From positions 2,728,001-2,792,000 of the forward strand of contig NZ_CAJGZV010000001.1 of the NCBI RefSeq assembly GCF_904846065.1: a stretch of 64,000 nucleotides of DNA. Direction: 5' to 3'. The DNA is from Psychrobacter immobilis (lineage in GTDB: Bacteria; Pseudomonadota; Gammaproteobacteria; Pseudomonadales; Moraxellaceae). The position numbers and the translations under genes were made by a program. The notes under the pieces were generated by a model. The model ran no database searches and was not told where the DNA came from. It worked only from the letters and a program-made list of their open reading frames with translations. The first letter of the stretch is position 1. Every line of letters begins with the position of its first letter. This document shows, in pieces, positions 36,974 to 46,039 of this stretch.

Positions 36974-38389
36974 CTAGGCATTGTGACCATTGTGGCGTTG
37001 CCATATTGTCTCACCAATGATGCCAGCCAACTGCTCTGCAATCTTATCTTTGCTCGCCTTCTCAAGTGTGACGCTATCGTGCTCATAACGCTCTGAGAAA
37101 AATACCTGCATGGCATTGTCATCGCTGGCAAAACCAATGTCTGCTCGGGAAACATCATTACAAGCGATCAAATCTAAATCTTTAGACACCAGTTTGCCAC
37201 GAGCATAGCGCTCGATATCTTGCGTTTCTGCCGCAAAACCGACGACAAACAGCGCTGGATGCGCAAGCGAAATCGTCGCTAAGATATCAGGATTTTTGAC
37301 CAAACTCAGCGTCATAGCATCTTGGGTTTTTTTAATTTTTTGCGGGGCAGCTTCTTCAGTACGATAATCAGCGACAGCCGCAGTGGCAATAAAGATATCC
37401 GCCATTACATTTTGATTCTCGCTATGAGCATGATGCTGCTTATCATCAATTTCATGGCTGTGGTTATGACTGTGGCTATGATCATCGCCGCAATCACACT
37501 CGCCATGATTTTCATGTTGATGGCTATGGTCGTGATCGTGAGAATGGTCGTGCTCATCTTCAGGCACATACTGTAGCGCACTGTGCGTACCATCCACGCA
37601 CTGCTGGGCTGCTATCAGCATCTCTTTAGCCGACAATACATCAATGCGCGTGACATTCAGCGGTGTGGGCAGTGCCACTTTGCCACCCGCAATCAAGATA
37701 ACGTCTGCACCAGCAGCCACGCACGCACGTGCTAATGCAAAGCCCATCTTGCCAGTAGAGTGATTGGACAAGTAACGCACCGGATCGATAGCTTCTACCG
37801 TCGGTCCTGCAGTAATTACCACTCGTTTACCTGCCAATAATTGCGGCGTGGTTTGCATGGCGTTAAATAATAACACCTCTGCCAATAGCTGCTCAGGTTC
37901 AGGCAAACGCCCTGCTCCCACATCACCGCAGGCTTGCTCACCGCTAGCAGGCGCAATAATTTGATAATTCATATCACGCAGCGTTTGCACATTTAAATTC
38001 ACCGCAGGGTGCGCCCACATCTGCTGATTCATGGCTGGCGCAATGATGACTGGTGCCGCCGTTGCCAGACACACTGTGGTTAGTAAGTCATCTGCCATGC
38101 CCATCGCGAGACGCGCAAGCGTATTGGCAGAGGCTGGCGCAATGATGATTAAGTCCGCCCATTTCGCTAATTCGATATGCCCCATCCCCGCTTCTGCTTT
38201 TTCATCGAGTAATGAGATATGCACCTCATTGCCAGTCAAAGCTTGCAGGGTCAGTGGCGTAATAAAAGCTTGTGCCCCTGTGGTCATAATGACACGCACC
38301 TCAAAGCCTGCCTTGATTAATAGGCGGGCAAAGATAGCAGATTTATAAGCGGCGATACCGCCAGTGATAGCAAGCACAATATTGGACAT
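36974..38389 (-). CDS. coaBC: Bifunctional CoaBC with a His-rich insert
   Basis: CoaBC makes 4'-phosphopantetheine from phosphopantothenate in CoA synthesis: CoaB ligates cysteine, CoaC decarboxylates. The 471-residue protein has the N-terminal flavin-binding CoaC domain (ITGGIAAYK, catalytic His in MGHIELAKWAD, APAMNQQMW, GEQACGDVGAGRLPEP) and the CoaB domain (ITAGPTVEAIDPVRYLSNHS, SLVKNPDIL, GFAAET). Between CoaB strands, residues about 277-326 hold 16 His and 2 Cys in alternating His-Asp/Ser runs, which E. coli lacks (406 residues). The ATG at 38389 matches the family start; 38395 is also possible. The insert interrupts the CoaB domain ahead of ATAAVADYR. Confidence 0.95.
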   Translation of the reverse strand: MSNIVLAITGGIAAYKSAIFARLLIKAGFEVRVIMTTGAQAFITPLTLQALTGNEVHISLLDEKAEAGMGHIELAKWADLIIIAPASANTLARLAMGMADDLLTTVCLATAAPVIIAPAMNQQMWAHPAVNLNVQTLRDMNYQIIAPASGEQACGDVGAGRLPEPEQLLAEVLLFNAMQTTPQLLAGKRVVITAGPTVEAIDPVRYLSNHSTGKMGFALARACVAAGADVILIAGGKVALPTPLNVTRIDVLSAKEMLIAAQQCVDGTHSALQYVPEDEHDHSHDHDHSHQHENHGECDCGDDHSHSHNHSHEIDDKQHHAHSENQNVMADIFIATAAVADYRTEEAAPQKIKKTQDAMTLSLVKNPDILATISLAHPALFVVGFAAETQDIERYARGKLVSKDLDLIACNDVSRADIGFASDDNAMQVFFSERYEHDSVTLEKASKDKIAEQLAGIIGETIWQRHNGHNA

Positions 38390-38516
38390 AAGCATGGCAT
38401 CAATAAAAAGTTGAAAGATAAAATTGCGCTTATAGTAACAATTATGAGATAAGTTGGGTAAGAATTTCCGTATTTACTCAATATATCTGGCAGCAATCCA
38501 TTCTCAAGGAGTGACA

Positions 38517-39200
38517 ATGGCGATTAAAGACTGGCATGAAGATGATAGACCACGTGAAAAACTACTAAAATTTGGGGCAGCGCATTTATCTGATGCCGAG
38601 ATATTAGCGATATTTCTGCGCACAGGTACGCAGTCACAGTCAGCTATCGAGCTGGCGCGTCATTTGATCGAGCAATTTGGTAGCTTGGCAGAATTATTGG
38701 CAGCGCCGCAAGGGACTGTACTGGCTTGTCATGGTATTGGTCCTGCCAAATACGCGCAGATATTGGCCTCACTTGAGATGGGTACGCGTTATTTGGACAG
38801 TCAGCTTAAAACTGGTCACGCACTTGGGCGCTCGCAAATGGTCAAAGACTATATCAGTACTCAGCTGCGCGGGGAGCATCGCGAAGTCTTTGCGGTACTT
38901 TGCTTAGACAATGCGTTAAATCTCATTAATTTTGAGATACTGTTTACTGGCGGCATCTCCTCTTGCTCCGTCTGTATCAAACACGTTCTGCGTCATGCCT
39001 TGAGTCACGCCGCCAGCCAACTCATCGTCGCACACAATCATCCGCATACCGATGCGACCCCTTCAACGGCAGACAATTTATTAACTTACGAGCTAAAGAA
39101 AGCCTGCGATTTAATCGATTTATCCTTGGTAGACCACATCATTGTTGGACGCAATGAGACATTATCTTATGCAGAAAGCGGCTTAGCGCCTTTTGGATAA
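38517..39200 (+). CDS. radC: RadC-family JAMM/MPN protein
   Basis: The 227-residue protein has the N-terminal UPF0758 helical domain (PREKLLKFGAAHLSDAEILAI split over about 10-30, then an HhH-like LACHGIGPAKYAQILA) and the C-terminal JAMM metalloprotease-like domain with the zinc motif HNHPHTDATPSTAD and a preceding Glu. Its historic link to DNA repair is not supported biochemically; the true role is unclear. AAGGAGTGACA precedes the ATG at 38517; the frame is open to 38454. It is divergent from coaBC. Confidence 0.92.
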   Translation: MAIKDWHEDDRPREKLLKFGAAHLSDAEILAIFLRTGTQSQSAIELARHLIEQFGSLAELLAAPQGTVLACHGIGPAKYAQILASLEMGTRYLDSQLKTGHALGRSQMVKDYISTQLRGEHREVFAVLCLDNALNLINFEILFTGGISSCSVCIKHVLRHALSHAASQLIVAHNHPHTDATPSTADNLLTYELKKACDLIDLSLVDHIIVGRNETLSYAESGLAPFG

Positions 39201-39549
39201 CTGATTACGACTGTTATTTTTGCTTATATGAGAAAATCTTGATACATATAATCGACACAGCGTAGCATTTTAGCTATTGATAGTTATCGGCAACTGTTTC
39301 ATATTGATGGCTAAATTTGTCTTTTATTTGTCTGTCACTGGTTAGGTAGTTATCAAAGCCACTTTTGTAAAATGCTCAACAAATTAAAATTGATCATAAA
39401 ATATGCTACAAAATCCATAACGGCTCATTGGTTTAATTTGGTCACCAGACCCTTAAACATCAGCAAAAATAACAACAAGATTTATTCAAATACTTTAATA
39501 CACACACATTTTTCGCGCTTTTGGTTTAGCGTTATAAAAGGAGATAGTC
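39201..39549 (+). other. Intergenic region upstream of fadE
   Basis: This AT-rich spacer of 349 bases contains a short palindrome-like TTTGGTCACCAGACC (39437-39451) that vaguely recalls a FadR site but is too weak to call. AAAAGGAGATAG (39537-39548) is the fadE ribosome binding site. No ORF or RNA gene is supported. Confidence 0.35.
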
Positions 39550-42495
39550 ATGGCAATTGGCTTATTTATTTTGGCAATCATTATTCAATTAGCCATGGTT
39601 TTGGCCATCTTTTTATTGTCCCTATCACGAGTTACAGGCAGTATCGTTGCCCTAGTTACCGTCCTTGTCACCGCCTTTATCAGTCCTTGGTCGCTCATTT
39701 TGGGCATACCAATCGCTTTACTTTGCATCGTTTTGCTCGTCGCCCCTATTCGTCAGTCACTGATTACCAGACCTGTTTACAAAACTTTGGGCGGGGCAAT
39801 GCCGAGCATGAGCGATACCGAGCGCGAAGCACTCGATGCGGGTACCAGCTGGTGGGAAAAAGAGCTGTTTATGGGCAATCCCGACTGGGACACTTTTGCT
39901 CAATATCCCTATCCAGAGCTGTCGGCAGAAGAGCAAAGCTTTATTGATAATGAAGTAGAAGTACTATGCGCCATGCTTGATGAATGGAAAATTCAGCATG
40001 AAGACAAAGAGCTGTCGCCTGAAGCGTGGCAATTTATCAAAGCCAATGGATTTTTAGGCTTAATCATTCCAAAAGAGTTTGGCGGTTTAGATTTTAGCTC
40101 TTATGCACAAAGCCGTATCATGAGTAAAATCGCTTCGCGCTCGCCGACCGCTGCGGTTACCTGTATGGTGCCAAACTCGCTCGGCCCTGGTGAGCTGTTG
40201 ATGCATTATGGTACGGACGAACAAAAACAGCGTTGGCTACCCGGTCTTGCCAAAGGTGACGAGGTACCTTGCTTTGGTTTGACGGGCCCAGAAGCAGGCT
40301 CCGATGCTGGTGCGATTCCAGATACAGGGGTGGTTTGTTATGGTACGCACGAGGGCGAGCAAGTGCTCGGTTTGCGTATGAACTTTTCTAAGCGCTGGAT
40401 TACCCTCGCACCTATCGCCACGGTCGTGGGTTTAGCATTCAAGATGCACGATCCTGAAGGTTTGCTTGGCAATCCTGATAAGACCGATTACGGTATCACT
40501 TGTGCGCTCGTGCCTGCCAGCCATAAAGGCGTTATCATAGGACCACGCCATAATCCAATTGGCTCGCCATTTATGAATGGTACAGTCGATGGTAAAGACG
40601 TCTTTATTCCACTAGATTACATCATCGGCGGCGTCGAAAATGCAGGTCGCGGTTGGCGTATGCTGATGGAGTGCTTGGGCGTTGGTCGCGGCATCTCTTT
40701 ACCAGCTTTATCAACCTCAGCCAGTGAAATGACATATCTGTCTGTCGGTGCTTTTGCCAAAGTACGCGAACAGTTTAAAATCTCTGTTGGCAAGTTTGAA
40801 GGCGTCCAAGACGCCACCAGCCGCATGGCCAGTAACACTTATATGCTAGAGGCATTTCGTCACCTCGTCACCTGCGGTCTGAACCAAGGCGGCACACCAT
40901 CAGTGATGACGGCAATGGCAAAATACTATGCGACTGAAACCATGCGCAGTGTGGTCAATGACGGTATGGATGTGGTTGGTGGTCGCGCGGTACAGATGGG
41001 TCCACGTAACTTTTTGGCCACACCTTATCAGGCAATTCCAGTATCTATCACGGTTGAAGGCGCAAATATCTTGACGCGCTCACTCATGATATTTGGTCAA
41101 GGTGCGATGCGTTGCCATCCTTATCTCTTTGATGAGCTGCAATTGCTGCAAAGCGAAGATAAAGAAAGCGCACTCAAACAGTTCGACACGCTATTTTTTA
41201 AACATTTGGGTTATACCTTTAATCGCGGCGCAAAGGCATTTGTCGCAGGTTATGTCGGTGGCAGTAATCATGCGCCAAGCTTTGCGGACAGCTTTACTCG
41301 TCCATACTACAAACACATCAACCGCCTGAGCGCAAGCTTTGCCTTAACGGCTGATATGGCGTTAGGGTTGCTCGCTGGTGACTTAAAACGTAAAGAGATG
41401 CTGTCTGGACGCTTAGCTGATATTCATAGCCATTTATTCATTAGTACTGCTATTTTGCAGTTTTATGAGCATGGTACTAAATCAGCGTCCGAACGCTTGC
41501 ATGCTGAGGTTGCCTTACAAAATAGCTTATATACCATTCAAGAAGCTTTTGAAGCCTTTTTTGCAAACTTCCCTAATCGTATGGCGGCCAGTTTGGTCAG
41601 TTTTGTGACTTTCCCCAGCGGCTCTATCTTTACGCCGCCAAGCGATGAGCTCAAACGCAAGTTGGGCGATGCTTTTATGGATGACTTTGAAGCCAACCCG
41701 TTCCGTGATTATCTCAAAACCATGGTCTATTATAATACTGAAGCCGATGATGTCACTGGACGTATGGAACACGCTTATCAAACGTTACTTAGCATCGAGC
41801 CATTATGGCAGAGGTTTAAAAAGGCTGAACACAAGGACAGTTTTGAAGGGCTTACTTTTGAGGATCATGTGGTATATGCCAGCCAAAACGGCGATATTAC
41901 CGAAGAAGAAGCTGAAGTGCTTATTCAGTACAACGCCATACGCTTTGACTCATTATTGACTGACGTGTTTGATAAACGCTTATTGCATGCCCAAGAGCGC
42001 ACCAATCCACACAGCCTTGATAATGCTGTACAGCAACTGACGGACTATGCACAACTGAAAAATGACGCGCAAGCCAGAAAGGGCATTGCGACAAACATGA
42101 CAGCTGAAAATGATATCGACTCTAATGATTTGGGTACGCCCGTCAGTACAGACAAACCAACTGGCGATGCCAACCCCAATCATGGTTATGAGAGTGACGG
42201 TGATGTAGAAATGGTCAAAGAGCAAGATACCATTGAGGAGGTACGTGCACAGACCGACTTTGATGAGTCTGAGCCTGAGGTGGAAGCACTAGATCATCGC
42301 CACCGTGATGCAGAGTCACACTTAAGCGAACGCATGAGTAACAACCATCGTCTGAATCAACATAATGCTGACGACCTAGAGCGTTCTGAAATATCTGAAG
42401 ATGCAGAAAATGTGAAGGATAATATAGACAAACCTGCCGCTACTGATCCTAAATGGCAGGATGGTCTACGCCGTGATGAAAGTGACAAAGTCTAA
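39550..42495 (+). CDS. fadE: Acyl-CoA dehydrogenase FadE with an acidic C-terminal tail
   Basis: FadE catalyses the first step of fatty-acid beta-oxidation. The 981-residue protein starts with two hydrophobic helices (about 3-60), then the flavoprotein dehydrogenase domains: FGLTGPEAGSDAGAIPD, KRWITLAPIATVVGLAFK, GVGRGISLPALS, MDVVGGRAVQMGP and VEGANILTRSLMIFGQGA. It then has the FadE-specific C-terminal domain (to about 835). E. coli FadE has 814 residues; here about 145 extra residues (836-981) are hydrophilic and acidic (EMVKEQDTIEEVRAQ, DNIDKPAATDPKW). AAAAGGAG lies just before the ATG. Confidence 0.94.
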   Translation: MAIGLFILAIIIQLAMVLAIFLLSLSRVTGSIVALVTVLVTAFISPWSLILGIPIALLCIVLLVAPIRQSLITRPVYKTLGGAMPSMSDTEREALDAGTSWWEKELFMGNPDWDTFAQYPYPELSAEEQSFIDNEVEVLCAMLDEWKIQHEDKELSPEAWQFIKANGFLGLIIPKEFGGLDFSSYAQSRIMSKIASRSPTAAVTCMVPNSLGPGELLMHYGTDEQKQRWLPGLAKGDEVPCFGLTGPEAGSDAGAIPDTGVVCYGTHEGEQVLGLRMNFSKRWITLAPIATVVGLAFKMHDPEGLLGNPDKTDYGITCALVPASHKGVIIGPRHNPIGSPFMNGTVDGKDVFIPLDYIIGGVENAGRGWRMLMECLGVGRGISLPALSTSASEMTYLSVGAFAKVREQFKISVGKFEGVQDATSRMASNTYMLEAFRHLVTCGLNQGGTPSVMTAMAKYYATETMRSVVNDGMDVVGGRAVQMGPRNFLATPYQAIPVSITVEGANILTRSLMIFGQGAMRCHPYLFDELQLLQSEDKESALKQFDTLFFKHLGYTFNRGAKAFVAGYVGGSNHAPSFADSFTRPYYKHINRLSASFALTADMALGLLAGDLKRKEMLSGRLADIHSHLFISTAILQFYEHGTKSASERLHAEVALQNSLYTIQEAFEAFFANFPNRMAASLVSFVTFPSGSIFTPPSDELKRKLGDAFMDDFEANPFRDYLKTMVYYNTEADDVTGRMEHAYQTLLSIEPLWQRFKKAEHKDSFEGLTFEDHVVYASQNGDITEEEAEVLIQYNAIRFDSLLTDVFDKRLLHAQERTNPHSLDNAVQQLTDYAQLKNDAQARKGIATNMTAENDIDSNDLGTPVSTDKPTGDANPNHGYESDGDVEMVKEQDTIEEVRAQTDFDESEPEVEALDHRHRDAESHLSERMSNNHRLNQHNADDLERSEISEDAENVKDNIDKPAATDPKWQDGLRRDESDKV

Positions 42496-42499
42496 AATC

Positions 42500-42575
42500 A
42501 AAAGCTTTGATAATTCTTGAAATGACAAGCTTTGAAACAATAGGCTTTGAAATAGCAAGCTTTGAAATAGCAAGG
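42500..42575 (+). repeat. Degenerate short repeats after fadE
   Basis: The motif AAGCTTTGA or AGGCTTTGAAAT occurs four times in 75 bases with spacings of about 15-27, for example CAAGCTTTGAAACAATAGG and CAAGCTTTGAAATAGCAAGG. They lie between the fadE stop and its terminator. No function is evident. Confidence 0.6.
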
Positions 42576-42666
42576 CACAAAATAATCAGGCTTAAAATAT
42601 TTAAAAAACAATAGGTGTTAAGGCTGCTAGAAGCCTTGCACGATACATTCTGATCATTCACTTAGA

Positions 42667-42698
42667 AAAGACTGCCCCATTTGAGCAGTCTTTTTTTA
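42667..42698 (+). terminator. Terminator of fadE
   Basis: Arms AAGACTGC and GCAGTCTT around a CCCATTTGA loop, followed by a run of seven T. Confidence 0.85.
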
Positions 42699-43291
42699 GT
42701 TATAAATCGCCATTTTTAACCATTAAGGCGTGTTTGATGATTCAACCATGGCAATGACAGAGACTGCTTTTTAGGCAGCTCAACATTAAAAATAGTCAGT
42801 TTAGTCATTCTAAGCGTCTACTGTTAACAATGAAATGGTAAAAAAAACAGCCCTGTCTCCCTCTATTAATATTGGAAATAATACTAAATTCTCCCAGCTC
42901 CATATAAAAAATATGTTATAAAACTAATTAAGGCATGAACATGATCGTCATTTTATGCTTTGTCTGAAACAGTTTTGGCGATCAGTAGTGATTATTTTTG
43001 AATGTTCAACACGCGCTAATATTGGTCAATATGCCTTGTCATTTACCTACTTTACTCGCGAAAAATTCGGCGCAGACAACTTAACTATTGATTTATATTA
43101 CCTTAGTCATAAAAAAACGTTGCAGTATCCTTAACAATTATTTTATATTGTGCCCCGAAAACGTGACACTAAGTGGAAGTTGAAAGAATTTAATAGACGT
43201 AGCAAGAGCGGTGATAATAATGGCAACAATCACATTGATGTGAGCAGCCTATCTATTCGCTACTGGGGCACGTACACAAAGGATATAAGTT
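42699..43291 (+). other. Intergenic region upstream of the dicarboxylate symporter
   Basis: Almost 600 bases without a supported gene. A possible promoter is TTGCAG (43120-43125), an 18-base gap and TATATT (43144-43149), giving a 5' leader of about 135 bases before the symporter start. A reading frame over 43150-43389 overlaps the symporter gene and looks spurious. Confidence 0.4.
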
Positions 43292-44668
43292 ATGTGGAAA
43301 AATATGGGACTGACCGGCAAGATTATTGTCGCTATGGTACTCGGTATCATACTGGGATTGTTTATAAACTATTCAGGACTGAACGCTGAAGGCGGTTTCA
43401 TTCATACGTACATTACCAATGGCTTCCTCGCCATTGTCGGCAAGCTATTTGTCAACTCGTTAAAAATGCTAGTCGTGCCTTTGGTGTTGATCTCACTGAT
43501 TTGCGGTGTTTGCGGTATTGGGGATATTCGTTTGCTTGGTCGCATCGGCACCAAGACATTTCTTATTTATATGATGACAACAGCTCTGGCTATCGCAACA
43601 GCGATTGGGCTTGGCGTGCTATTTGGTATCGGTAAAGGCATGAATATCGAAACCGAAGCGGCATTTGAAGCAGCATCAGCACCGCCACTGCTTGATGTGT
43701 TCTCTAATATTATCCCATCAAACCCCATCAGCGCGATGGCAAATGGTGATATGTTATCGATTATTTTCTTTGCTATTTTGATCGGTGTTAGTATCTTGAT
43801 GGTGGGTAAACCTGCCAAAGGCTTAGTGCAGAGCTTAGAATTAATCAATGAAGTCATCTTAAAAATGGTGACCATCATTATGAATCTTGCACCTTATGGT
43901 GTATTTGCGCTATTGACCAAAGCAATGGCAGAGCTGGGTTTAGACTTGATTTGGTCACTGCTGGGTTATGTGGCGGTATTGGTCGGCTCATTGGCATTCC
44001 ATTTCTTTGTCACTATGATGATTGTACTCAAAGTCTCTTCAGGCTTATCCATCAAAACCTTTTTGGCAAAAATGCGTGAAGTTCAGATTTTTGCTTTTAG
44101 TACGTCAAGCTCGAACGCGACGATTCCCATTACCTTGCGTACGGTCACCAAGCGCATGGGCGTTAATAACTCAGTTGCTTCGTTTACGGTGCCTTTTGGT
44201 GCGACCATCAACATGGATGGTACCGCCATCATGCAAGGTACTGCGACCATCTTCATTGCCAATATCTATGGTATTGACTTGGGCGTGACTGAGTATCTAA
44301 CTGTCATTCTAATGTCCGTTTTGGCTTCCGTCGGTACTGCTGGTGTACCGGGTGTTGGTCTGATTATGCTATCAATGGTATTTGCCCAAGTCGGTCTACC
44401 TATCGAAGGCATCGGTCTTATCTTAGGCGTGGATCGTATCCTCGATATGTTACGTACCGCAGTGAACGTCGGTGGCGATGCTGCTGTGACGGCTATTGTG
44501 GCAAAATCAGAAGGCAAAATGGATTTGGCTATTTATAACGATCCTAACGCTGGTGCAAAAGACGTGTTTGATGGTCACATTGATGAAGACAATGAGCGTG
44601 AATTCTCTGAAGTCTTTAGTGATGGGATCATGGGCAGTGAGTACGATGATATCGATCGTCGCCGCTAG
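43292..44668 (+). CDS. Dicarboxylate/amino-acid:cation symporter (DAACS, GltP-like)
   Basis: This 458-residue inner-membrane protein takes up glutamate/aspartate or C4-dicarboxylates with H+ or Na+. It has about eight transmembrane helices and two re-entrant loops. The diagnostic motifs are FSTSSSNATIPITLR (serine-rich hairpin 1), GATINMDGTAIMQG (the NMDGT unwound helix) and GTAGVPGVGLIMLSMV. The acidic C-terminal tail has about 45 residues. AAGGAT lies 7 bases before the ATG. Glutamate versus dicarboxylate specificity cannot be settled by eye. Confidence 0.93.
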   Translation: MWKNMGLTGKIIVAMVLGIILGLFINYSGLNAEGGFIHTYITNGFLAIVGKLFVNSLKMLVVPLVLISLICGVCGIGDIRLLGRIGTKTFLIYMMTTALAIATAIGLGVLFGIGKGMNIETEAAFEAASAPPLLDVFSNIIPSNPISAMANGDMLSIIFFAILIGVSILMVGKPAKGLVQSLELINEVILKMVTIIMNLAPYGVFALLTKAMAELGLDLIWSLLGYVAVLVGSLAFHFFVTMMIVLKVSSGLSIKTFLAKMREVQIFAFSTSSSNATIPITLRTVTKRMGVNNSVASFTVPFGATINMDGTAIMQGTATIFIANIYGIDLGVTEYLTVILMSVLASVGTAGVPGVGLIMLSMVFAQVGLPIEGIGLILGVDRILDMLRTAVNVGGDAAVTAIVAKSEGKMDLAIYNDPNAGAKDVFDGHIDEDNEREFSEVFSDGIMGSEYDDIDRRR

Positions 44669-44705
44669 GCATTGAATAGATTTTGATAATTTATTCACGA
44701 TACAT

Positions 44706-44739
44706 AAAAAACCTCAGTCATATTGGCTGAGGTTTTTTT
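44706..44739. terminator. Terminator between the symporter and the convergent permease gene
   Basis: Arms AAACCTCAG and CTGAGGTTT with a TCATATTGG loop and flanking A and T runs; usable from both strands. Confidence 0.85.
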
Positions 44740-44773
44740 GCTTTACTAAACACATTTACTTAATGAAAAGCAA

Positions 44774-45529
44774 TCAACCAAAAACGTATTTGGTTACCAT
44801 CGCCAAGCATACCACTACAATCATTGGACGAATCAGCTTACTACCGCCCTTGACCACCATATGAGAGCCAAAATACGCGCCTATCGTTTGTCCTACCATC
44901 ATGGCAAGCCCTACTTTCCACAACACATTACCGCCCAAAATAAAGAATATTAACGAACCAATATTGGTCGATAAATTCAATACCTTTGCCGCCCCTGTCG
45001 CTTCGATAATTTGCCGACCACGCAACGCCACGTTGCCGAGCGCAAAAAACATCCCTGTGCCTGGTCCAATATAGCCATCATAAAAACCAATTAATGGTGC
45101 AACCACTTTTTGCCATTTGCCTTCTGAGATACGCGGCGCAGCTTCTACTTCGCCAAGTCGAGGCGCAAACAAGGTATAAATCCCGATAGCCGCAATCAAA
45201 AACGGAATCAGTGTCTCAAGCAGATCCGGCGGCGACATCTGTACAGCGATAGTGCCGAGAACAGAACCGATAAAAGCGCCAACGATAGCTACTTTGATAC
45301 GTTGCGGTTTGACCACCCCTTTTCTAATCATCGTAATAGAGGCTGCTAGCGCACCTGAGGCGGCTTGTAGCTTATTGGTACCAAGCGTTAGCACTGGTGG
45401 GATATTGGCAAGTAACATGGCAGGGATGGTCAATAAACCGCCACCACCAGCGATAGCATCAATAAAGCCTGCCAACGCTGCCACAGCGGTAAGCATTAAT
45501 ATAACCTCTAACGAAAGCGATAAGTCCAT
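44774..45529 (-). CDS. TauE/SafE (TSUP) family permease, YfcA-like
   Basis: This 251-residue inner-membrane protein has about eight helices and the TSUP motifs GFIDAIAGGGGLLTIPA and GFYDGYIGPGTGMFFALG. It is close in style to E. coli YfcA. The conserved LGTNKLQAASGA segment follows the first motif. AGGTCAGCGTC precedes the ATG. It is the second TSUP protein in the window; the substrate is unknown, with sulfite or organic anion export as the family guess. Confidence 0.9.
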   Translation of the reverse strand: MDLSLSLEVILMLTAVAALAGFIDAIAGGGGLLTIPAMLLANIPPVLTLGTNKLQAASGALAASITMIRKGVVKPQRIKVAIVGAFIGSVLGTIAVQMSPPDLLETLIPFLIAAIGIYTLFAPRLGEVEAAPRISEGKWQKVVAPLIGFYDGYIGPGTGMFFALGNVALRGRQIIEATGAAKVLNLSTNIGSLIFFILGGNVLWKVGLAMMVGQTIGAYFGSHMVVKGGSKLIRPMIVVVCLAMVTKYVFG

Positions 45530-46039
45530 GACGCTGACCTGTAAATTTTATGATGGAAAATGAGGAAGTTCTAAAAACTGGCTTTAAGAACGGGCTTTAA
45601 GAACAGGAAATAAAATATTAGTAGCAATGTTGCTACCAACTTTGCTATTCATTAGCTGATAGTACTGCTGATATGTATTAAAGCTGTGACAGAACATCAC
45701 AAAATGCCAATCATTATAAAGATAAAACGCTAAAAAAAGCCAAAAACGTAAAAAAGTCTGCTAGATTTGTCTAACGGCTTAATAAATATCTAAAATAAGC
45801 AGCGATTGATTAAAAGTATGTAACGACTTATAAGGCTTTTGTCTGCTCTATCGACTTTATAATATCGCTATTATTAATGTGACAAGCGGCACTTATAACT
45901 TTTGGTTGACGTATTTTGTTGTCTATATCAATAAGAGTATGAGAAACTGTTGCTGTCTATCATGTCTTTATGAGTCGTGTCATAGATATTTGAGGTTATT
46001 GGATTAATTTGTAATTCGTGTTTAGCAAATGAGGATGAT
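45530..46039. other. Divergent intergenic region upstream of nhaA
   Basis: It includes a direct repeat of GGCTTTAAGAAC (45570s-45600s) and TATAAT at 45858-45863 without a good -35. GAGGATGAT before 46040 is the nhaA ribosome binding site. No gene is supported. Confidence 0.35.

Noticed and set aside
39437..39451. FadR-like palindrome before fadE
   Set aside because: Match to the FadR consensus is weak and Moraxellaceae regulation of fadE is not established from this sequence.
39372..39947. 191-codon frame overlapping the start of fadE
   Set aside because: It overlaps the fadE gene in another frame; fadE has the ribosome binding site and family motifs.
43150..43389. 79-codon frame upstream of the symporter
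   Set aside because: Its end overlaps the symporter and its translation has no family features.
45905..45926. TTGACG as -35 before nhaA
   Set aside because: The nearest TATA-like box is only about 12 bases downstream, too close for a sigma-70 promoter.
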